From assembly GCA_024114885.1 (NCBI GenBank), contig CP099425.1, positions 496,001-560,000 of the forward strand: a stretch of 64,000 nt of DNA, read 5' to 3'. This DNA comes from Septoria linicola. Taxonomy: Eukaryota; Ascomycota; Dothideomycetes; Mycosphaerellales; Mycosphaerellaceae. Made by a program: the position numbers and the translations under genes. The notes below the pieces were generated by a model that made no database searches, was not told the DNA's origin, and was given only the letters and a program-made list of their open reading frames with translations. This document shows positions 52,646-64,000 of this stretch, piece by piece (positions within the stretch are counted from its first letter, which is position 1; each line of letters begins with the position of its first letter).

Positions 52646-52735
52646 TAATAGAGATTCTTATCTTTACTTTCTTTAAAGGCTCTCGCCTATAGAGTATATC
52701 TCTAAAATAGATCTACGAGATAAATATAAGCTAAT

Positions 52736-53010
52736 ATTAAAAGTAGAGAGCGTATTATATACTATATAATATTAAGGAGGGTATAGCGTAGTAAAGAAGA
52801 ATAGAGGATTAATCTTAAACTAACTTATATATATAGTATAGTAGTAATATACTAGAAACTAAATATAAAGTTAATTAAGTTAGTTATCTAAGAAGAGAAG
52901 AAAGAGAAGCAAGATATACCTCTTACTAAGCCTTAGGTAGATACCTTAGGTATCTAGAACTATACTTAAATATCTATATCTAGACTAACTATCTAGGATA
53001 TATTCTTAAT
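52736..53010 (+). repeat. 275-bp inverted repeat, left arm
   Basis: Starts ATTAAAAGTAGAGAGCGTAT. It is the reverse complement of 53915-54189 with only about nine visible differences, nearly all transitions. The arms enclose 904 bases with no recognisable protein. Confidence 0.9.
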
Positions 53011-53914
53011 ACTCCTACTTATACTATATAGTTAGATCTTTCTATAGATTATCTATAATACTTAAGTACTAGCTCTAATCTTAATTAGTTATTAAGTACT
53101 TACTTTTTAGACTAAGAACTAGATAGTACTAACTATTAATCTAATAAACTTTCTATACTACTATCTTTTATAAAAAGGTAAAAGAAATACCTTCTATAAG
53201 ATCTTCTTTCTCTCTTATATAGGAGTAGATTATTTAGGATATAGACTATCTAGTAAGTTACTTTTATCCTTTCTTATAGCTAATTCTAATAGCTCTCTAG
53301 ATTCCTTATAGCCTAGTCTCCTACTTAGTTATATTCTATATAGCTTCTTAGTTCCCTAATAGCCTTTAGAGTATACTATTCTTAGCTATAAGGATCTTAT
53401 ATTAAGCTAGAGAGTAGAGTAACTATATACTAGTAGAGGAGATAATAGCTACTATAGAGAAGGTCTTTAATATTAACTAGTACTTAGCCTTAAGAAGTAT
53501 CTAGTTTAGCTAGGTACTATATAGTAATATTATAGTTAGTAATAGGTCTAATATTAGTAAGAGTATTTAGGACTTTATAAAGTCTAACTAAGAAAGAGTT
53601 AAGTAACTAAAATCTTTCTTTTAGACTCCTCTTAGTTTAACTCTAAGGCTTAGAGTTATCTTTTATATATCTCTTATATAAGGTAGAGCTACCTTATAAA
53701 CTCTTAAAACTATAGTCTATTCTTTAGCTTAGTAAGACTATCTACTACTATCTCTTTTATATTTATATATTCTATAGAGATAAGTCTATTCTACTAGAGC
53801 TTTCTTATAGTATTATATAAGATATTAATATATTTAGACTTATTATAAATATATAAGTCCTTAACTAGAGTAAGAGTAGCTTAGTTATTACCTTTTAGCT
53901 AAATTAGCCTAATT

Positions 53915-54189
53915 ATTAAGAATGTATCCTAGATAGTTAGTCTAGATATAGACATTTAAGTATAGTTCTAGATACCTAAGGCATCTACCTAAGGCTTAGT
54001 AAGAGGTATATCTTGCTTCTCTTTCTTCTCTTCTTAGATAACTAACTTAATTAACTTTATATTTAGTTCCTAGTATATTACTACTATACTATATATATAA
54101 GTTAGTTTAAGATTAATCCCTTATTCTTCTTTACTACGCTATACTCTCCTTAATATTATATAGTATATAATACGCTCTCTACTTTTAAT
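53915..54189 (-). repeat. 275-bp inverted repeat, right arm
   Basis: Partner of 52736-53010 in opposite orientation; ends ...CTCTACTTTTAAT. Equal arm lengths suggest terminal inverted repeats of a non-autonomous element, or two solo LTRs in opposite orientation. Confidence 0.9.
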
Positions 54190-54629
54190 AGGTTATAAGC
54201 CTAGGTTTATATACTAAATAGAAGTAACCTATATTAGTATAGGTTACTTATATCCCTTATAGTTTATAGAAAACATTTAGGGCCTAGAAGTTTCTCTAAC
54301 TATATTACTAACGAAGCTAGTTTATACCTAGTAGTATATAAGTTAGTAAAGATCTCTATAAGATAGTAGTATATTTCTGCTTTATTAATACCTGCCTAGT
54401 TCTCTACTATTGCACCTAGTATTACTAGAGTTAGAAGAGGCTACTTAGCCTTCCTACTACCTAGTAATAGAAACTCTACTAAGAGAGAAAGATCTAAGTC
54501 TTAGTAATTTCCTAAATACGAAGAATCTCTATCCCTTAGAGCTAGTCTCCTTACTATAAGAAATTACTCTTCTCTAGAATTCTTAGCTAGTCTAAAGTAT
54601 TCTACTAATTATTTATTCTATTTATCTAT

Positions 54630-56498
54630 TTCTATAATAGACTAAGAGGACAAGAAGAGCTAAAGGATTCTAATCCTAGACAGAACTAACTAGAAGAGAT
54701 AGTTTAAGCTATAGATAGATAAGCTAGAAGGAAAGGACTAGTTCTAAGTAATTAGCTAACTAATTATTAGAGAGAACCTATATATAGTTTAGTAGGATAC
54801 TAGCCTCTAGATATATATTACTTAGAATTAATACTTCTTAAAAGATAATATAGTATATAGGTTTAGTATTAGATATAGTATTAGTAAAGATAATAAGATA
54901 GAGCTAGAGATATAGTATATTACTATACTAGTAGCTAAGATATAGGTAATTCTCTAGAATAAGTATAATAAAGTCCTAAAGTCCTATACTATAGGTCTAA
55001 TTAAGTAGTTTATTATATTTAGGATATTACCTAATAAAATAATTAGAGAAGTATAGAGATACCTTAAAGGCCTAGGTAAGAGGATTACTAAGATTAATCC
55101 TTAGGAAGCTTACTACTAGAGCTAAGAGAAAAGGCTAAAATATCTCCTATAGTCCCTACCTATATTATACTAAGTAGCTAAGGATACTATTATAACCTAA
55201 CTATCCTTAAATATAGATACTATTCTCCTTCTACTTAAGTCCTAAGAGGTAAGAGATAATCTAGATAAGATAGATATAGGTTTAGCTATATTCTATTCTA
55301 GGCAGCTCTACTAAAGAAAGTCTCTACTAATATACTAGCTCTATAAGAAAGGGAAGTACTAGTTAAAGGATTATCCTAACCTTTCTACTACTAAGAAACT
55401 ATCCTAGTAGAGAAATAGTACTAAGAACTAGAAGGACCCTTAGAGATTATTCTTTAAAAGAAGAGTTAGAAGATCCTTTTTACTAAGGAATACTAGATAT
55501 ATTAAGAAAGCTATCTATAAGTTATTATTATATAATAAGCTAAAGAAGGTTATCTAGAAAATAGGTAAGTAGCTTTAAAGAATAGAAAAGTCTAGAAAGC
55601 TTCTAAAGAAAGGATTTTTAGCCTAGGAGTCTAGTTCTAGTTCTAATTCTAGAACTTACTCTAGTTCTAGAAGTAATAATAATTCCCTATTAGAAGATAA
55701 TAACTAAGATAAGTTAGCCTATTCTATAATTAAGGCTAAAGGCAAGTTATTACTCTAAGAATAGCTCTTAGATTCCTATACCTTATCCTATATAACTAAC
55801 TAACTATCCTTCTTTAGATTAGTAAAGCTACTAAGGAAGAAAGTATAGATTAAGGTAGAAGGAGGATACCTCTATATAACCTACTCTAGGCTAGTATAGA
55901 TAAAAAGAATCTTAGAAAGAGAAGTTCTACTTAATAAGATACTATTTATTCCTAATCTTAGAGTAAATCTTATATTATAGGATTAGTTTAGTAAGTAATT
56001 TAGAGTCTAAAAGCCTAATTTTACTCTTACCTTCCTAGATAGCTAAATAGTTATAAAGACTAAGCTAGTTAGAGGTATTCTATTTATTAGTAAGATATTA
56101 CCTCTCTTATAGGAAAAGTTATATTACTTACTATATAATCCTATAGAGGTTAATAATACCTATACTACTCTATTAGAGAAGGATCTAAAATAGTAGGAGC
56201 TATAGTATAGAAGATTTATATACTTTAGAAGAGGGTTACTCTTAAATCTTTATAAAGTTACTAACCTTAAGAAGAGAATTTTAATTCCTAACTAGGAAGA
56301 GTATAAATATAGGATCTATATAATAGGTAAGATAAAGAAATACCTAGGTAAGTCTATTAAGAGAAGACCTAAAAGATTAGCTCTTATATTAGTAGACATC
56401 TATAGACTATTACTATTATTAGTAAAAGGTTTTATATAGTAGCTTAAGATTATTAATAATTTCTTAAGAAAGAAATAAGTATTTCTACTTAAAGCTAG
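54630..56498 (+). mobile_element. RIP-degraded Ty1/Copia polyprotein remnant (gag, protease, start of integrase)
   Basis: One forward frame, broken by many TAG/TAA codons, keeps the Copia order: gag-like helices, a decayed zinc knuckle around 55340 (LYKKGKY then LKDYPN, cysteines lost), a protease active-site echo LLDSYTLSYIT near 55770 (LDSGATSHI type), a pre-integrase block (LLLNLYKVTNLKKRILIPN near 56240) and the integrase start (PKRLALILVDIYRLLLLLVK near 56370). It breaks off mid-integrase exactly where the 281-bp repeat begins at 56499. Non-functional. Confidence 0.75.
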
Positions 56499-56779
56499 TA
56501 ATAGATAATAACTACCTTAATACTAACCTCCTAGGCAGGTATAAGAGCGGTCGCTATAGAATAAGACCTATTTAGAGAGTAATAATCTTATAATACGTTA
56601 ATTAACTAGTAGTAACGAGCTTAAAATAGTAGTCCTAAGACTAAGAGCCTATACTAGGACCGTAGGACATTAAATTAATTAAGTAGAGTAAACATTTTTA
56701 TCTTAGAAACGAGCTACTACCTTACTTTTATACTAAAACTGCTAAGTATAGTATATAGGTAGGCCTTTGCCTTACTAAT
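56499..56779 (+). repeat. 281-bp inverted repeat, left arm (LTR-like)
   Basis: Begins TAATAGATAATAACTACC and ends CTTTGCCTTACTAAT. It is the reverse complement of 63364-63644 at high identity, with differences mostly transitions. It contains GGTATAAGAGCGGTCGCTAT, a promoter/LTR-like stretch. Confidence 0.9.
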
Positions 56780-56944
56780 CCTTCCTTCCTTAGTATCTAA
56801 CTAGATACCTAACTACCTATAGAGCCTTCTTAGAATTACTTAAAACTAGCTAGTTTTCCTATTAAAGTCTATTAAACTTTTAATTAGAGGCCTATTAAAT
56901 AGTTACCTTTTCTAATAATAACTACTAAAAACACCTTCTTAGAT

Positions 56945-59900
56945 CCGATTATTATTCGCTAGACGCTACTCTTCTACTATATCCTTAGAGATCTCCTTAG
57001 GGATAGCCTCTCTCTTCTTTAATACTAATACTTCTAAGTTACTATCTACGCTTATAAAGCTAGCTTCGCTAAATATATACTCCTTAATATCTATAGCTAT
57101 AGCGTAGGTAGTATCGAATTAAGCTTTAGCCGTAGCCTACTATTTAGCTATATAGACCTTGAACTCCTTCTTACTTATACTAAAGAGCTTCTTTATCTCT
57201 ATACTTACTACCTAATCCGCCTATAGAACTCGGCCTACTAAGGTATCGGAAATCAAGCCTAGGCCGGTTAGAAGTACCTTAGTAGCGAAGGGTTTTATTA
57301 CTCGCGTAGGGTATATAGTACTAGAAGCTATAAAGGATATCTACTCGTAGTAGAGATATACGCTATAGATTATAAGAACGTTAACGTAGTTACTATTAGG
57401 TAGCTTATCTAACGTTCGACTATTAGAGTAGGCTAGAAATACTATTAGAATTATACGATACTCTTTATTAGTACGAGTATACCGCTAAAGGAGGTAGAGG
57501 TACGAAATAACTAGTAAGCCCGCTTTAGTATAAGAGTTCTTCTAACTAAGCTTAAGATTAGCTTTTATTTCGTTAGTAATTACTAGAGGTATAGTTTCGA
57601 TAAAACCTATACTATAGCTTTACTTATTAGCGATAATACGCCTTACTAGCTACTTTGCCTCCTTAGGGTTAAAGAGCCTATTACTAATCGTGTCCGAGGT
57701 TAGTAAAAGTCGTTTTCTATCGCTAGTATTGTCTAGAGAGATCGTAAATTGAACCTAATTAAGCTCCTTCTTCTTAAGTAGTATATTCTCGTTCAAGGCG
57801 ATATACTAGAAGCCGTTAGGGTAGTTAGAACTAGCCTTATCGTCGAAGATATAAAAGGTAGCGGATAGGTAGGCTACGTACTTAATAGTCGTATATAGAG
57901 TAGTAACTAGCTAGTATAGCTATAGTAAAGGACATTAACAAAGAAGCTATTAAGATAGCGAGTACTATATACTACGAGACTAACTATACTAACTAATAGC
58001 CGTATTATACTATTAGTATACTATAAACTTATACTATATAGCTTCGAGTAAAGAGTCTAGGATCTAAAATAGGCCTCTAGTAGAAGGAGAATAAAAGAGA
58101 AAGCTATAATCGGTCTAGGTACTCTTATTACTATCGTAGTCTAAGAGCGCCTAAGCTCTCTAACGGACGTTAGAAGTAACCTTTAAGTCTACTTTAGTTA
58201 CTATAAACTAAAAGGGTCCGAGATAGCTTCTACCTACCTTATATATTAGAGCGTTAATATCGTCCTCTAGTTCCTAAGTATTAGTACTCTTCTTACTACG
58301 ACGAGAGCGTCCTACTAGCTTAGAGAAGAAGATATTTACTTCTAGCTTAAACTACGTCCGATTTTAAGTATTCTAGGCGATAAGGGCTTAGAGATCGGCT
58401 ATACTACCTATCTAAATAATACGCTAGTAGAGGGTATACGTTACGTTAGCCGTCTTCGGTAGCTTTAAACCTATAGTATTACCTATCTTAGTTATATATT
58501 CTTTATAAAGAGGCTAGCTAAGGTATAGAAGAATATTAATTAAAGCGTAGCTCTTAGCTACTTTCTTCTTCTTCTAGATATTATCGACTTCTTTAAAAGC
58601 TCCGCTAACGATTATATAGTAGTAGACTTTAGAGGTAATACTATCCTTTATATAAGCCTAGTAACGTAGATTAGGCTCTAAGTCGCTCTCTAGCTTAATT
58701 CTACTATTATCTTCTAGTATAATTAGCGATAGGCGTTATAGACCTAGTAGTAGCTCCGTCGTAGGTAATACTTAGTCTTATATAAGATCGCTATTACCTA
58801 AAGTACTCGGTATAGGAGAAGTTTTAATTAAGTTAATAATAGTTTCTTTAGCGCGAATTCTAGTAAGCCTCTCGCTCTTACGAAGGACGGGCGTAAGCTT
58901 CTTCGTAGAGCTTAGCGTTAACTTCTCTAACTAAGCTTTTAGCCTCTATATAGTACTAGGCGATATAGTATCTCTAAGGCGAGGCTCTAGGGTCGTAAGT
59001 AAATTACCTTCTCCTTCTTCTTCTTAACTAGAGCTTCGAGTAGGACTAGATAAGGATAGGCTCTTAGGCGTAGAGAAAGAGAGACGTTTATTAGGTCTTA
59101 GGTTTCTAGAAGGAGGTAATAGTCTATAGGATATTAACGGCTATTTCTCTACTACTAGGAATACGTAGGTCGGTTCTTCGAAGGTCTCTCCTTTAGTAAG
59201 CTTGACCGTAAATCCGTACTAATCAAGTCTATAGCCTACCTCTAGACGCGCTTCTCTTATCTTATAGCTAAATACGTCGACTTACGAGAGCTCTACCTTA
59301 AACTTATTCTAGTAGCGTCTCTTGTCTAAGTTCGTATTAATAAAGCCTAAGCCTTACGAGCTAGGAGTCTTCTTACTCTTCTATAGCTAAAAGTGCTAGC
59401 TACGAGAGAACATGTTCGCTACCTACTAATAGAAACGATCTTACTTTTACTACGCCGAGAAAACCTAGTCTTTAGGCTCGCTCTCTTCGAAGACGCCTTT
59501 ATACTTATTTAACTATTAACGAAGGTTCCTAAGTATCTCTTTATTATATAAGACTTAGTTAAGAAAGAGGAAGTTCTACTCGTACCTAAATTCTATATAT
59601 AGCTACTACTAAATTAAGTTCCTCTCCTTTACTAAGTCTCGGCCTTCTTAGCGTATCTTCTTTATATTATCGCGCTTTACGCTCTACGCGTTAAGGTACT
59701 TCGGTAAAATCTTAGCTAAGAGGCGTTTAAAGAAGTTAAATATACTAATCTTTATTCTATCGTTCGCTTTCTCGACTTACTTAAGTATTAAGTCGATACT
59801 CTCCTCTTATTCTTATAGTGTTTCTAGCGATAGAATAGCTTCGGTAGCGTTATTAAGGTTTGTTATACTAGTAAGAGGTCCGCTTAAGGCCTAGAAACTA

Positions 59901-59990
59901 ATAAGAGAGCCTTCGCGATTAGTATAAGCGAGCGCTATACCTTATATAGAACTTGAAGAAGCTATCTTTCATCGTTTCTTTAGAGACTCT
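56945..59990 (-). other. Cryptic ~1000-codon RIP-degraded frame, unknown
   Basis: Reading the minus strand in one frame from about 59990 to 56945 gives about 1000 codons interrupted only by scattered TAG/TAA (expected from CAG/CAA/TGG after RIP), with no frame change needed. The text between stops is protein-like (PRNEV-type linkers, NPKEA, LDKLPNSNYVNVLIIYSVYL, FDTTYAIAIDIKEYIFSEAS). I recognise no family. It lies in the same orientation as, and downstream of, the Gypsy integrase remnant. It could be an extra ORF of that element or a separate element. Confidence 0.45.
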
Positions 59991-61233
59991 TATCTAAGTA
60001 GTTCTTATATAGGACTTCGAATAGGCGAGGTAGAAGGCGAAAGCGCTAGTCTTAATAGCTTAGGCGTTAAAGAACGCTAGAAAGAGGAAGTCTTGTTCTT
60101 TATACGTAATAGAGAAAAGGAACGTCTTTAATTAGTCGTATTAGTAGCTTAGGGCGATATAAAGCGCGTAACTAGTAATAAGTAACTTAAATAGCGAGGA
60201 GAGTCGAGCGCGTAACTAGTTATAGAGTTTTCTATTATATTAGTTACTGCTTACGTATATAAACAGCTATATAGCGTTACTAGGTAGTAACGAAAGATAA
60301 GAATCGAACTTAATAGAAGTAAGGCTCTATAGTAACTAATTAATAGTTAATAAGGAAGAAGAGATCGTTTAGAGCGTGAAAGTAGTCTAATTATATACCT
60401 TATCGTAGTAGCGTAACTACTATTAGGATTAGGGGTCTATACGTAAGGCTTAGTTACGTAAGGTTTTAGTTATCGTTTAAAAAGATAACTAAAAGTTTAC
60501 TTTACCTTAACGCTTCTATAGCCGTCGTATACTACTAACGCTACTACTAACTACTATAGTATATACCTTACTATCGCTAATAAGGACTAAGACTTAGATA
60601 CTATCGTCGTTACCTCTACTAACTTAAAAGAGCCTTATTTTTCGTATACTTAGTCGACTTACTAGATCGCGCTTTCTATATTATAAGAGACCGCTAGCGC
60701 TATAATTAATAGCTAGAAAGGAGCTATTAGAGCCGTTATTACTAATAATTCAAGCTTCTCTATTCTTATATAGGCTAAAAAACTTTAAACTTTAAGAATT
60801 CTCTACTAGAAACTAATATTTTTAGCGACTTCTTTAGCTAGACGAAAATTAGCGATAAAAAGACCTTTAAGATAGAAAACCCTTATCTTCCTTCTTCGAT
60901 TAGCGATAGGAAAGGGCTCTAGGAAGGCAGATTATAGTACTAACCTTAGAAATCGTTAGTAGAAAAAAGCTTTAGGAGTATAGGTCTAGCTTAGATTTTT
61001 AAGACCTATTAGTAGAAAGTAGCTTAGGATAGCTAACTTTTATAGCGATAGTAGGCTTAGGACTTAGAAAAAGGAGTAGGATAGTAGGTTAGCTATTAGA
61101 TATAGAATCTATACTTAAAAGTTAGGCTTAAAAGAGTAACTAGCTATATAGATACTTATCTTAGCTATAGAAAATAGCGTCGAGACAGTTAGGATTAGCT
61201 AGATTTCTACTAATCTAGTAAAAGAGGAGCTCG

Positions 61234-61446
61234 GGAAGCTTAGATTAGAGCTCGATAGTAGCTCTAGGAATAAAAGAAGTACTTAGAATAGCTAAGATTT
61301 AGCTAGATTTATACTAGTCTAGTAAATTATAAGCTTAGAAAGCTCTAATTAGAGCTTAATAGTAGCTTTAGGACTAAGGAAAGTGCTTAGGAAGGTTAGA
61401 TTAGAGCTCGATAGTAGCTCTAGGAATAAAAGAAGTACTTAGGATA
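61234..61446 (+). repeat. Three imperfect ~56-bp repeats
   Basis: Copies of a unit containing TTAGAGCTCGATAGTAGCTC and TAAAAGAAGTACTTAG occur at about 61234-61290, 61332-61390 (more mutated) and 61391-61446. Confidence 0.75.
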
Positions 61447-61699
61447 GTACGATCTTAGGAAGATTAGCTCTTTTATAGTAGAGGCTAGGCTTTAGTAGCT
61501 AGATCTTAGCTTATACCTCTAATTAAGTATCGCCTATCGAATTTCTACTTCTTTAGCTCTACTAGGCTAGCCTTAGCCTTTAGCTTACTAAGTCTTCTAC
61601 TTCTTCTTTAAGCTCTATTAGTAGCTAGCGTATATAACTCTCTCTTTCTTCTTAAGTTATTACTAATAGCTTACTAATAAAGATCTATAGATACTTATA

Positions 61700-63363
61700 C
61701 CTAGGTAGAAGGCCTAGTTCTATAACCTTCTCTATCGGTAGTAGTACTTCTTCTAGTTTAACCTAATCCGGAACTAGCTTTAGGTTTTCTTATAGAAAGG
61801 TATATTTCTTAAGATCTATCCTTTTATAGATATACTTACGTTTTAAGCTATCTAATTCCTTAAGCTTATACGATATACCTTCCTATAATACTTTAGATAC
61901 TCTAAAAGGGCCTTCCTACCTAAACGTAAGCTTATAGAAGAAGCTAGTTTTTAATTTAGAGTAGTATACTAATACGAGATCTCCTTCCTTTAGTATAGTA
62001 AGGTCTATATAGTAATATTTATTAAAATATACCTTGTTCTATTCTTAGAGACGCTATTAATATAGTCGTTCTTCTTCTATAGTCGTTTCTATAGCTTCTA
62101 GAGCTTGAGCTCGAATCGTAAGAAGCTCTACTCTAGTCTTAACCTTACTCTAATCTATAATCTAGAAGGTATAGTATTCTAGCTCGATTAGTAGTACTAC
62201 GTCACGCCTAATTATTACCTCTAACGGTATTAGGCTAGTAGTAGAGACTATTATCGTTCTCTCTACTTATAGAACCGCTAGAATATAGTTACGAATCGTA
62301 TAAAGACTACCGTTAGAGAGCTTTAAGTAAGCGTCTAATATCGTCTTATAGCCGACTTTAACGATAGCGTTAGACTAAGAGTAGTATAGCGAAATATTAA
62401 TATGTTTAATACTATACGATAGTAGTAGCTTCTCTACGTTACTAAGGTTAGTCTTATAGTTATCGAGGATAACTTCTATAGTAGTACCCTATTAGTAAAA
62501 GATCTTTTCCTATATAAACCTTACTATCTATACTAAAGAGATACTCTTTACTAGGTACTAGAATATACGTACTTCTAGCTAGCGCGATAGAGATTCGCGT
62601 ATAACTATTAACGAACAGTTCTTCGAGATATATAAGCCGTCGATATACTACCTCTAGCCGACCGTAACTTAGAGCGGGATTTATAGTTCTCTAGGTACCT
62701 ATCGTCTATACTAAAGACTATTAATAGTATACTACCGAATAGCGAGCGAGATTTAAGCCTAGACTCTATCCTACTACTATCGTTTCTAGATAAGATTATA
62801 TATCTATTTAGCGCTATAGTAACCGTTCTTATAGTAGTATACTCTAATAATACGAGCTCGTACTTTAGGTTTATCGATAACTCGCTATAGAGGTCTAGCT
62901 ACTCGCTCTTAGCGCTAGAGCTAGTTGTTCTTAATATAAAACAGCTAATACTTCTTCCTTAACTACTTATACTCGTTATTAGAAACTCTCTTAGGTCTTT
63001 ATATCTATATAAGTATAAAAGCGATATTTATTAACTCCTAAGAGTAGATCCTATTAATTATAAGTAGCTCGCTCTAAATTACCTATACGGAGAAGACGTT
63101 AACGTAAAAGGTATCGAAGAATTACTTGTTAATTATTAGATCTACGTCTTCTTCCTATTCTATAGCCTCTATATCTTTAGGCGTAATAGGCTTTCTTAAT
63201 AACGAATCCGGAGCTATATATTTCTTACTAGGAATATATATAACGTTAAAGTCGAAGAGGTAGATCTATACTAGCTAGCGCGTTATTACTATATTCGGTA
63301 AATTAGAGGTAGCCTTATTAAGCTAGTAAATAAGAGTATTTATATTAATCTCTAGTTAGAAGT
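61700..63363 (-). mobile_element. RIP-degraded Ty3/Gypsy pol remnant (RNase H end to integrase)
   Basis: On the minus strand, from right to left: an RNase H C-terminal block (VWIYLFDFNVIYIPSKKYIA then PDSLLRKPITPKDIEAIE, around 63290-63180), an integrase core echo (EVILDNYKTNLSNVEKLL, SIKHINISLYYS and VGYKTILDAYLKL, around 62480-62300), and the integrase C-terminal segment (EGDLVLVYYSKLKTSFFYKL, EGPFRVSKVL, around 61980-61890). Stops are TAG/TAA only. The reverse-transcriptase part that should precede it is missing: the 281-bp repeat begins at 63364 instead. Confidence 0.78.
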
Positions 63364-63644
63364 ATTAGTAAGGTAAAGGCCTACTTATATACCGTGCTTA
63401 GTAGTTTTAGTATAAAAGCAAGGTAGTAGCTCGTTTCTAAGATAGTAATATTTACTCTACTTAATTAATTTAATATCCTACGGTCCTAGTATAGGCTCTT
63501 AGTCCTAGGACTACTATTTTAAGCTCGTTACTACCGTTTAATTAACGTATTACAAGACTATTACTCTCCGAACAGGTCTTGTTCTATAGCGACCGCTCTT
63601 ATACCTACCTAGGAGGTTAGTATTAGGGTAGTTATTATCTATTA
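63364..63644 (-). repeat. 281-bp inverted repeat, right arm (LTR-like)
   Basis: Partner of 56499-56779 in opposite orientation and of exactly equal length. The two arms span 7146 bases. Sequence just outside the arms does not give a clear target-site duplication. Confidence 0.9.
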
Positions 63645-64000
63645 ATAGAGCCGAAGGTAGAGCTATCTCTTCTCTCTTATACCGGAACTAGAAGCGTAGA
63701 GGGTAGATAGTAGCCTTAAAGCGAGAACTAACGCGCTATAAACATTAATAAGAGGCCTAAAGGAGCCTACGTAAGAGGCGACTTAAAGAGCTATAATAAT
63801 ATAGAAGCTCCTAGAACGTAGATATCGCTCTAACCTAGAAAAGTTATAAACCTCTAGTACCTCTTAGTACGGATCTATTCGGTAATTGTTGTATAGATAG
63901 TAAGGCGACTTACTATATCGGAGATTCACTTAGGGTCTCTATGCCTATAATAGTCTTCGATTAGACCCCGGTTTAGCGTAAAAACGCTCTCGTTCAGATA
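63645..64000. other. Repeat block, unassigned end of window
   Basis: Less extreme base composition than the preceding kilobases (more CG dinucleotides), but no recognisable coding segment of the Gypsy or Copia remnants. Runs out of the window. Confidence 0.5.

Larger units (their letters stand above)
51620..64000. other. AT-rich RIP-mutated repeat block
   Basis: From about 51.62 kb to the window end the sequence switches abruptly to A+T-rich DNA dominated by TA dinucleotides, with CpA/TpG and TGA strongly depleted. This is the outcome of repeat-induced point mutation (CpA to TpA on both strands). No intact open frame occurs. It holds nested repeats and retroelement remnants listed separately, and continues past the window. 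Confidence 0.93.

Noticed and set aside
60000..61450. Plus-strand coding frame in the RIP block
   Set aside because: A frame with only TAG/TAA stops exists, but TGA is depleted everywhere by RIP and the text is low-complexity with no recognisable domain.
51620..64000. CRISPR array, tRNA or rRNA genes in the repeat block
   Set aside because: Repeats are tandem or inverted without unique spacers of constant size, and no tRNA or rRNA landmarks were seen; CRISPR is not expected in a fungal nucleus.

Overview
The window reads as nuclear DNA of a filamentous ascomycete (Pezizomycotina, most likely a Dothideomycete). The evidence is short GT-AG introns (about 43-75 bp, one of 125 bp) with CTRAY-like branch sites, several PTH11/rhodopsin-type membrane proteins, UstYa-type (DUF3328) enzymes, a fungal ascorbate-oxidase-like multicopper oxidase, and a 12 kb AT-rich block carrying the marks of repeat-induced point mutation (RIP). 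Species cannot be named from the sequence alone. All gene models were spliced by hand from reading-frame continuity and splice signals.

Layout. 1-3177: 3' two thirds of a UDP-glucose:glycoprotein glucosyltransferase (cut by the window edge). 5151-8336: a PhiA-like secreted wall protein, a small two-helix membrane protein, and a rhodopsin-fold receptor. 9668-14644: a compact group that looks like a fungal RiPP (dikaritin-type) biosynthetic cluster. It has an FAD monooxygenase, a secreted precursor with three copies of an RDGTTEFDPDAAYK-type unit each ending at a dibasic Kex2 site, and two UstYa-like proteins. 15433-24718: a second rhodopsin-fold receptor, an F-box-like protein, a cation/proton antiporter, a Zn2Cys6 regulator, a DUF3237 protein and an amidase. 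Some of these (regulator, antiporter, amidase) may belong to the same cluster.

27362-51341 mixes sound genes with broken ones. Sound genes: a MYST acetyltransferase, an orphan secreted cysteine-containing protein, a multicopper oxidase, an FKBP-STIMATE fusion, a DUF2786 protein, a third rhodopsin-fold receptor and a GPR1/FUN34/YaaH transporter. Broken genes: a helical-repeat protein with three frameshifts, a large membrane protein with a stop and a frameshift, an O-methyltransferase, an NmrA-like protein with two homopolymer frameshifts, and a 5'-truncated receptor.

From about 51.6 kb to the end the sequence is RIP-mutated repeats: a 54-bp-arm palindrome, tandem repeats, 275-bp and 281-bp inverted repeats, and remnants of a Ty1/Copia (+ strand) and a Ty3/Gypsy (- strand) polyprotein. 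An unmutated copy of one repeat sits just outside the block, so the mutation pattern can be read directly.

The most interesting system is the RiPP cluster at 9.7-14.6 kb. A working model (inference): the precursor enters the secretory pathway, Kex2 cuts at KR/RR, the two UstYa-like proteins oxidatively cyclise the released peptides, and the FAD monooxygenase tailors them. The Zn2Cys6 protein could control the cluster.
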